Assembly: GCA_000934455.1 (NCBI GenBank)
Contig: KN884993.1
Coordinates: 37,602 to 101,601, forward strand
Length of the DNA: 64,000 nt
Direction of reading: 5' to 3'
From: Apostichopus parvimensis
Lineage: Eukaryota; Echinodermata; Holothuroidea; Aspidochirotida; Stichopodidae
Positions 50,301 to 59,400 of this stretch are shown in pieces. The notes under the pieces are model-generated. The model ran no database searches and had not been told where the DNA came from. It saw only the letters and a list, made by a program, of their open reading frames with translations. The position numbers and the translations under genes are program-made. Numbering within the stretch: position 1 is the first letter of the stretch; each line of letters opens with the position of its first letter.

Positions 50301-53300
50301 GCAATGCATATTTACAATTCTTCCGCTCTTGTAGTTCCTATATAAAGTAACATGGAAGCTGCTAGATCTTTGAGTCTTACAGATACAAACTTTTCACTGC
50401 GGTTCTTAAGATCGATTCCCTCCCCCCACCCCCATCCCCCCCGCCCGACTGCTGCTCTAGATCTCATATAGTAATAGCCCTGTAGTTGTGAGGAACAGGT
50501 ACGATAGGTGAAGAGTAAATGTATGCACGTGAATACTCATATATATGACTCACTCAATATTAATTTGCAAAAAGCAGCCAAATTCATAACAAACATCTAT
50601 TTCGAGAAATGAACTCGGCACAATTTTACAACCTACACCAGAGTAATATTTCACCAGAGCTGTGACATGTCACTTCAAGTTACGGCTGAGTCATTATCGA
50701 CTAGAGTTTACCTGGCTCGAGTCCACTCACCGACTTGACTCACTACAGGTGTTTTATCTCTACGGGGGGGGGTATAGAAAACACTGGACAAACTTTTGCA
50801 ATCTAAGCAACTTGAGTCATGGCCCATTACATAGCACAGGTATTCTTCAAGTTAAATCCAACAAGAAAGGCCTTTTTTACTTTTCTTTCCTAACCTGAGT
50901 AATGGGTATGGGTGGAGGAACCATGACATTCCTGAGTTTGGGTACTTTGTTACCACCGGTCACTTTTTGGGCGGCCTGGATCGCCTCAACCATGTCTTCA
51001 CGGTCCATTAGTGAGCTGCACGTGACGGTGGTTTGGTCCATACCTGGCCCCGATAGCTCAAAGGCCCCCAACTGGGTCTCTGTATCTGGCAAAGAGTTGG
51101 CCAGCACTGTGGCAATTGGAAATTTGTGCTGCAAGGACAGTACAAAACAAAAAACAAAAAGAGTCATATTGTCCACATGGTATGATCAATTGTGATTCCT
51201 TTGACAGGTTCTTCCATACCGAGATACGACAGCCAAAATTCTAGTAACCACTTGCGCTCTTGGAAACCATGTGCATGTAGCCTACTGCCCAGTCAGGCCT
51301 AGGACACACTAAGCCGCCGCCCCCCCCCCCTCCCCGTGAAGTTTTTTATAAATTCATGGTACAATCATGGGAATATGTAGAATTTTTTATTCCTAAGATG
51401 ACAATACACTAGATGCTTTATCCCATATTTCCCCAAGCCCCTAATTGGGCTCTAGCCTGCTCCAGCAACCTCCCCCGCCCCACCCCTCCCCACCTCAACA
51501 CTATACACTCTATACACTCGAGAACAAGACGATGATGATATTATTACCTGATATATGTAACCGCTCATTGACTTGGTGGGGTGGAGGACAACTAAATGTG
51601 TGACGAAGAGTAATATGAGTAGCTCCTGGCGCGAGCCGCCATCTTGACTCGATCCTTGAATCATCTTGACGATTTCACCTAGATTGCTTATTGACTGCGG
51701 AGAGAGGGAGAGAGAGAGAAACGATCGATCAATGTCCGCCTTCATCGATCCATATTATCCATGTCAGATGAAAAATATGTTATACGATTCATCGGTGTAT
51801 TACAGCTTGAACCAATCACATTATGACTCACGTGAAAATATTTGGACTTCAACACAATGTGTATTTTCTTACATTTTCATTCAAAATATGCATAGATCAT
51901 TGGTCTACCATTGCGAGACTACAAAATGTGAACATTTGAGCTTCCTAACCTGAATAACAGAGGGGGTTTCAGAAATAGGACAAATCAGATGGGAGTTTAT
52001 ATGTAAAAAACAGATGGTAACTATATGTATTAAAACAATGTGCTGAAATGAAAACTGACTTCCAACTATCTTTAATAGCAAGGTTAATTCTGTGTCCTAC
52101 TTTGAGGAACCATACACAACTCTGTGACAGATTTTTGACAGCTGGCAATCGAAAAAAAATAACTTAGATTTTTAGTAACTATAGATTTGAGGCTAACAGA
52201 GGATCTATGTAATTTATGGCATGGCAACTTTATCCTTGGATTTATTTTGAAATGTTAAAAAAAAAAATGTATTCATTTGTTAAGTAATATCTGAAGATGA
52301 AACATGTGCAAAATCTGGAACTGGCTCAAGTGGTTTGTTTTATTGTTTTTACTTAAATGTTATCAACACTTTTACCACTGTCATGTCTACATAGCAACTA
52401 AAACAATGTTGTATGATATTTGGTGACTAAAAAAACAACCATCTGTGCAGGTTTAGAATATATTTACAAAAAAACAGCCGATATGAGCATTTTACGTGAA
52501 ATAGGTAAGATCAGTGGCTTTCCTTAATAATTTACTCAAAGGCTATATGTACTATAGGGATCTAGTTATTATATTTAAATATTTTTACCTATAAACAGCC
52601 GATATAAGCATTTAACCTGAATTAGGTAAGACCAGAGGCTTTCCTTAATAATTTACTCAAAGGCTATATGTACTATAGGGATCTAGTTAAACTTGCATCA
52701 TTATATGTGCCATACCATAGTACAATGAATTTTATAAATATATACAAAATTGCATATTATGAATAATTTCTGCAATAGTTGGTGCATGGAATAGCTTGTT
52801 TTTTTGTGTCTGCCACCTCTAACATGAACTGATCAACGCACCAGTCTTCCTTGAAATAAGCCCATGCCTCCTCCGAAGGAACAGTTCAGTCACAAATAAT
52901 ATTAACAAACAGGATCAATAGAGTACAACAATGCTAATATGCTATGCTGATACGCTATACTGATGCTATACTGAATGCTATACTGATATGCCCAGGTGGG
53001 ATGAGAAGGGTGCAAACATGTAGAGTGGATATAGGTGCAACTGGGGGTGAAATAATGACCCCTTACGTACCTCTCCTTCCCAACCTTGTACTGTTCCGGT
53101 CATAATGTCCAATTCGATTTCCTTCTGCTTTCGCACAAACTGACAATTTTTCTGGAAAATTACCAAAGAAAAGGGAGGAAAAGGTAAAACATTATATTTG
53201 ACACACATCCTTGTTCATAACAAGTGTTTAGGTTAAGTATTAGTACCAATATGGTTTGAACACAGGTAAAAGAGAAGTGAAAAGTATTTTAATAATACCA

Positions 53301-53387
53301 GCAAAAATTATGTGACCATCAAATTGAAGAGTGATGACCAGTAGATAAAGTTATAATTTCATAATTGAAGTATCCAGTTTTATTTTT

Positions 53388-53424
<37 letters not shown>

Positions 53425-56400
53425 GGGGGGGGGGCAATGTTACAAAACATACACATATCTTATTTGACCTATGTATTTGAAAGATAATTAGCTATCTGCA
53501 GTTTTTAACCACAGTTTCTGTGAAAAATGGATGTTGCTTTAACTCAAGGAATTGACAACCTGCATATTAGAAATCATTGTAATAAGAAACCTTACTCCCT
53601 TACCCTTACAAGGTATAGGAAATTATGCTGGTTAACATCAGGTAACCAAAGGTGAAAGGACTAATTATTTATAGCAGGTCACAGACTCAGATACAACACC
53701 ACCACCAACAAGTGAACCGATGTAAAATATGCTTTTTCCTGTTGGCCAGGAAAACAGCAACTTGACCAATTAGAGCCTTGTTTAATACACAACTTGACAT
53801 CTAGATAACTAAATCTTCAAACCCTGTGTAGACTTGTCCTCTGGGAAGTGATTAAACGTGTGATGAATAATGGTTCCGAAGGGGTTGATGGAAGTTGTAC
53901 ATGTAGTTGTGGGATGAAGGTTAAACATATTTTTGTTCAGGTCGCTCAAGTCATTATTAAAGCAAAATGCTGTTGTTTCCAATTCGTTTAGGTTGCTAAT
54001 GTCATTATAAAGCAAAATGCTGTTGTCTCTCTCCATGGGTCTCTTGATGGTTGGATATCAAATTTGGGCTACATTTTCTGTGTTGTTCCTCGTATGAGAA
54101 CAAGCCCAGTCACACCCCCCCCCCCTCCCCGCACATACAATAGAGCACACTTTGTGTATCACACGATCATACCATCGTAATCCGTATTAAAAAGAACGAC
54201 TTTTGAACGGGTTAATTCTTAAGTGAAAAGATTACCAACAGACGGTCATTGTGATGTATACTCAAAAAAAGAAATATCTCATTTTTTTTACCCTGTCGAA
54301 ATCTCTCTCCTGCATTCGGAGATGCATTTTCCCATTTGCTCACAAAAAAAAACCTTTACGACAATTTAGCCTAGGCCGGCACTGAGAGTGTTTCACTTTT
54401 CTTTTGCCAGCCAGACAGGAAGAGAAATCCTTCATAAGCATTGTCAAAGAAAATCCACATTGCCAACAGGCATTTTAAGTTTCAATTCCAAAACTGGATA
54501 AGACAAAGCATTTTTTTAATAACTGATGGGGAGCACACATACAGTATCATGCGAAGTACTTAACGCCCCCATTTTATTGTTGTGATAAATTCAAGGTTTA
54601 AGTCAACAGAGTAACAAAGTTCATGTAAATCATTTTCTAAAGAAAATATGTCCAAACAATGCAAAAAAAAAGCCTGTAGGTACATAAACTAGTATCTAAC
54701 AGTTAAAAATGTCAATAAGTCCCTCCTATATTTATCGGGAAGGAAGTAAGTTTTGGTGCATGAATTTATTGACTGCAACTTTGCACGACACTGCGGTAAC
54801 CGCACGGCAAAAGATCTCCATAAGAAACTCGCGTGTCGTCAAAGCGATGACGGTATCAATAATTCCAAGTAGAACCAAACAGACCAAAAACAAACAAAGA
54901 GAAATGGAAGACCACGAGAGAGCGAGGGGTTTATTACGGGTGGGGTCGTAGGTGTTATTGACACGGTACTCACACAAATATCCTTGTAAACAGAAATAGA
55001 TGTGGTGATGTTTATTCTGTCTGGATGCTCCACCTATAAACAAAATAACAGAGTTGGAACGTTGAATGAAAGATATTTATTGCAATCATATAAACTAGTG
55101 ACTTCATATTAGTATTAAAAGCACATATCTAAGTTTCAATAACAGCATGGAAATGGCATGTTGCACAAAAAGATATATGTAGCAATCATATAAACTAATG
55201 TAGTTTTAACTCACATATCTAAGTTTCGGTAACAGCATGGAATGGCATGTTGCACAAATATATATATATTGCAAGGGGGGCCAAGTGTGGGCAAGAAATT
55301 GCTACCGGGGCAGGAATCAAACTGGCTGAGTCGGGGGTCTTGAAACAAATTTCTTGCAATTGTCAGATACAAAATTCACACGTCACATTTTTACAGACAG
55401 AATCATGACACAGTCATTCCTGTCAGCTTGCCAAACAGTTTAGTAAAAATAAATCAGATTCATTTGAACAGGGATGAGCCTGGGGTAAAAAAGAAATCAC
55501 AGAACTTTGCAAAAATTGTGGTATAGGCTCCAGTTTGTATATGCTACAGTGTGTTAGGATAATAGTTTTGTCCCCCTACAGGTTGGATATCCATCGGTAA
55601 TGAAAAACAAGCGAACGACAGATCAAATGATACAACGCTGTTGTTAGAAATTCACGGAAATTGAGAGGTGTAAATCTCGGAGGTAGAAAAGAAATCACAG
55701 ATATTCGGCGAATTCGCGGAGAAAGCTCATGCCGGTTTGAAACATGCAGATTAGCTGTTATGATGAACATGCTTTTTAGACTCACTGGAGTATGTCGTTC
55801 TAATTCCATGAGGTCGTTTGGATATTTTTCTGTGAGCCTGAAAGGTTTGTAGAGTCCTGTTGTAAGTGCCATGATGTCCGAACCTTTGCCCTCCATATAT
55901 CTGGAAAGTTCTTCTCTGTGACAGTAGAACAAGATGGTATATCAAAAGTTACAAACTGTTTGTGATGACTCTTCGATTTATTTTTCAAGATGGTTCTTTA
56001 GACACAAAAGTGTGAGAAAATATGAAAATATGCAAATGAAATAATTGGTGATTGTTTGACAGAATATTAAGAACAGTTCTTAAAGTATGACCTTAGGTTG
56101 AATTTCAGTCTTGACATATGTTACAGTCCAAGACAAAAGAAAAAGGCGTTTGTAATGTTTCTACACTTATTCTGGTTTTCATGATATTCAACTTAAAAAA
56201 TGCCAATTTTCTGAAAGCTCCTTTTACGGCTAAACTGACGATTGCCAGGTCTGAGCAAACATTTAAGCAAACAGTACATAAGGCTTTTATGAGTACCACA
56301 GCAGTTGTTGGGTGAATGGAATAACATTCTGAATAGAGTTAATCCTTCGTAGAAGTATTTATGTATTTCATGATTTATCAAAGCATTTTGTGAGTACCAC

Positions 56401-59400
56401 AGCAGTTGTTGGGTGAATCGAATAATAAGCTGAATAGAGTTAATCGCTCGGAAGGGAAGAATTAACCAATTTCGTGTTCTATCAAAATTTTCGGTAAAAG
56501 ACATAAAAAGACTTACAAGTATTTTGTAAGTACCGCAGCAGTCTTTGGGTGATTGGAACAATATGCTGAATAGATAGACTTGTATTCTGTCGAGGCTTTC
56601 ATGTAGCAGACACCGACTTTCCGATGTCGACCTGCTAAGTTGGATACCTCCTCCAGGTTTTTACTGAAGGTTTCCTGAAATTTGAGTAATTCCACAAGAT
56701 TGCAAAGTAGTGTGGCTTGGTCTGTAGCTGGCAGCCTAAATGTTATGAAAGGGAGAGAAATACATGAAAATGGTAAAAAAAATGCTTGTGAAAATTATTG
56801 TCCTTGTTTTTAGCTTAACAAGGTTACAAATCCATTTTAAAAATACAGAGAGAATGATTTAAGCAACCTCAAAAGGTAAAACTGAAGAAATAGGGTCAAT
56901 ATGCAAATCAGCCTAGTAACACAAGTCACAAATATATTTCAAGCTTCAACGAGCAATGTACACTCGACACAGCATTTTGTCTCACTCTTAGCCATTCCAT
57001 TTCTGTAATTTACTCTTCCACATTTGAGCATATACCTTTTGTGTCAAAACCTGCTGCAAAGATCTTTTGAAACTTTCAGCCAACTTTTTTCAGACATCGA
57101 TGAGAGTTAAATAAGATACCCCAAAACTTGGTTTGGGTATTTACAAATGACCAGACTCTCCTGTCTCCTATACATATGCAGTCGTCTCTACCCTAGACAA
57201 TAACTGGTTACATTCTTGCACTACCCTTCCCCCCCCCCTTCCCCTTCCTCCCATGAACCTCTCCAGGTTACTGCCCTCTTCCATCCAGGTTTACCCATTA
57301 TCTAAGGCTAGGTAGTTCGAGAGCATATGTATAGGAGACAGGAAAGAGAAGAAGTAAATGAGAAGTGAAGAAATAAATATCTAACATCTGACTTGCAGTG
57401 ACTGAGTATTCTTGTATTCTAGCACTGTTGCATAAACTTGTACTCCCCTCTGAGATTAGTAATAGTCCTAGTAGTATTCTAGTGTAGGGATCAGTAATAG
57501 TACTAGTAGCATTCTAGCATAGGTATCAGTAATAGCACTAGTAGTATTGTAGCACAGGGATCAGTAATGGTACTAGTAGTAATCTAGCACAGGGATCAGT
57601 AATAGTACTAGTAGTATTATAGCCAGGGATCAGTAATAGTACTAGTAGTATTATAGCCAGGGATCAGTAATAGTACTAGTAGTATTATAGCCAGGGATCA
57701 GTAATAGTACTAGTAGTATTATAGCCAGGGATCAGTAATAGTACTAGTAGTATTATAGCCAGGGATCAGTAATAGTACTAGTAGTATTCTAGCACAGGGA
57801 TCAGTAATAGTACAAGTAGTATTCTAGCGCAGGGATCAGTAATAGTACTAGTAGTATTCTACCACAGGGATCAGTAAAATAGTACTATAAAAATTTTAGC
57901 ACAGGGATAAGTAATATTACTGGTAGTATTCTAGCACAGGGATCAGTAATAGTACTAGTAGTATTCTAGGCATTTTTGGAACTCTACTACAGGTACCAGT
58001 TCAAGAACACTGTACTCATACTCAAGCTTATAATCTTGTACTCATGCTTGTACTCCTACCAAGGGGAATTGTACTTGTAACTTGCTGTTGTAAAGTCTCC
58101 TACTATAGTTCTTCTTAACAATGGTTGTGAGAGAACACACGTTGAAATGGTTGCTTTGGATATTTAGTACAATGCTTGTTCAAGTTTGAACACATGTGAC
58201 TGATTATGACATTTCTAGCACAGTTTGGGAGTATGCCTCGTGACTATACCAAATCAATGACCACTGACCACTGACCAGAGGCTACAGGATGCCTAATATT
58301 CATGCAATGACCATAATGACCATATAGCGCAGTGTCTACAGAGAAGTACACTGCAACTGGTGTTCATGGCGAGAGAGGTAAACAACGCATGCTCCCCATG
58401 CGATCGGGATGTACACTGATGTTGGTTGAATTTCCAATCTCATTTAAAACTGATGTAAAGTAGTGGAGTGTAGGTAATATGACATATCCTGGTATGGATA
58501 TCCAAATGTCATGACTTTTTAGAAGATTTCCGAATAACATTATTGTTTCATTTGTCTTTTACACTTACACTCCAGCGGTCTGCAGCGGCGTCAGATAATT
58601 TTGTATTAGTCTCTTCATTTCTACACAATACTCTTTATCTGTTTCCAGAATGTTCTTTAAAACCTGTTGAGAGATAACAATAAAATTTGCAGATTAAAGA
58701 CATGTGTGAAATTACAGGGTTTGGGTATATTTACGAGGGACAACTTCACCTGTTTCCTCAGAACATCAGCATTTCCTCTTTGCTGTGTCTGTAGGTCCCT
58801 ATCTATTAGAGGGAGAGTGCTATCAATGTTACGAGAAGACAGGTGAGCCAGGAAGCAGAGTAAATTCAATCAAATACCCCAAAACTCGATGGTTTGGATA
58901 TTTACAAGCGACAATAACTACCTGTCCCCGAATCTACTAACTGCACCTTCCCATCTACATAACCTACTAACTGGTAACATTTTAGCATATCGCTTCCTTG
59001 ACCCTCCAGGTCACCGGCTCCTCCAGGTCAATGCCCATCAACTCTTCCTTCCAAATCAATTCCCCAAAACTTACTGGTGAATCTGACATGTCTCCATCCT
59101 CACAGATTAAATACATGTGTGGAATTTTTTTTATGACAGAAGTCCAAAAATGACTGGCTTTGGGTTTATTTACGAGCGACAAGTTCACCTGTCTCCTTGG
59201 AACAATAGCATTTCTCCATTTTACCATGTCTAGAATGGACTGGTACCACTATAGGTACCTAGCTATTGCAGGGAGAATGATGTTAACATTATCAGGAGAC
59301 AGGACACTGCCCATCACCTCTTCCTTCCGAGTCAATTTGCCATCTCGATCCGCACCACTAAAACAATCACACTCTACCATGTCAAGAGTGGTCTGTTAAT

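Larger units (their letters stand above)
55916..56516 (-). other. PIX intron carrying two relics of the next exon's 3' end
   Basis: The 601-base intron contains two degenerate copies of the last 65 or so bases of the exon 56517-56735, at 56281-56345 and 56382-56450. They are listed separately. Confidence 0.6.
56736..58568 (-). other. PIX intron with a fold-back repeat and a minisatellite
   Basis: Holds a fold-back repeat (57123-57370) and a 34/35-bp minisatellite (57455-57970). No exon. Confidence 0.6.
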
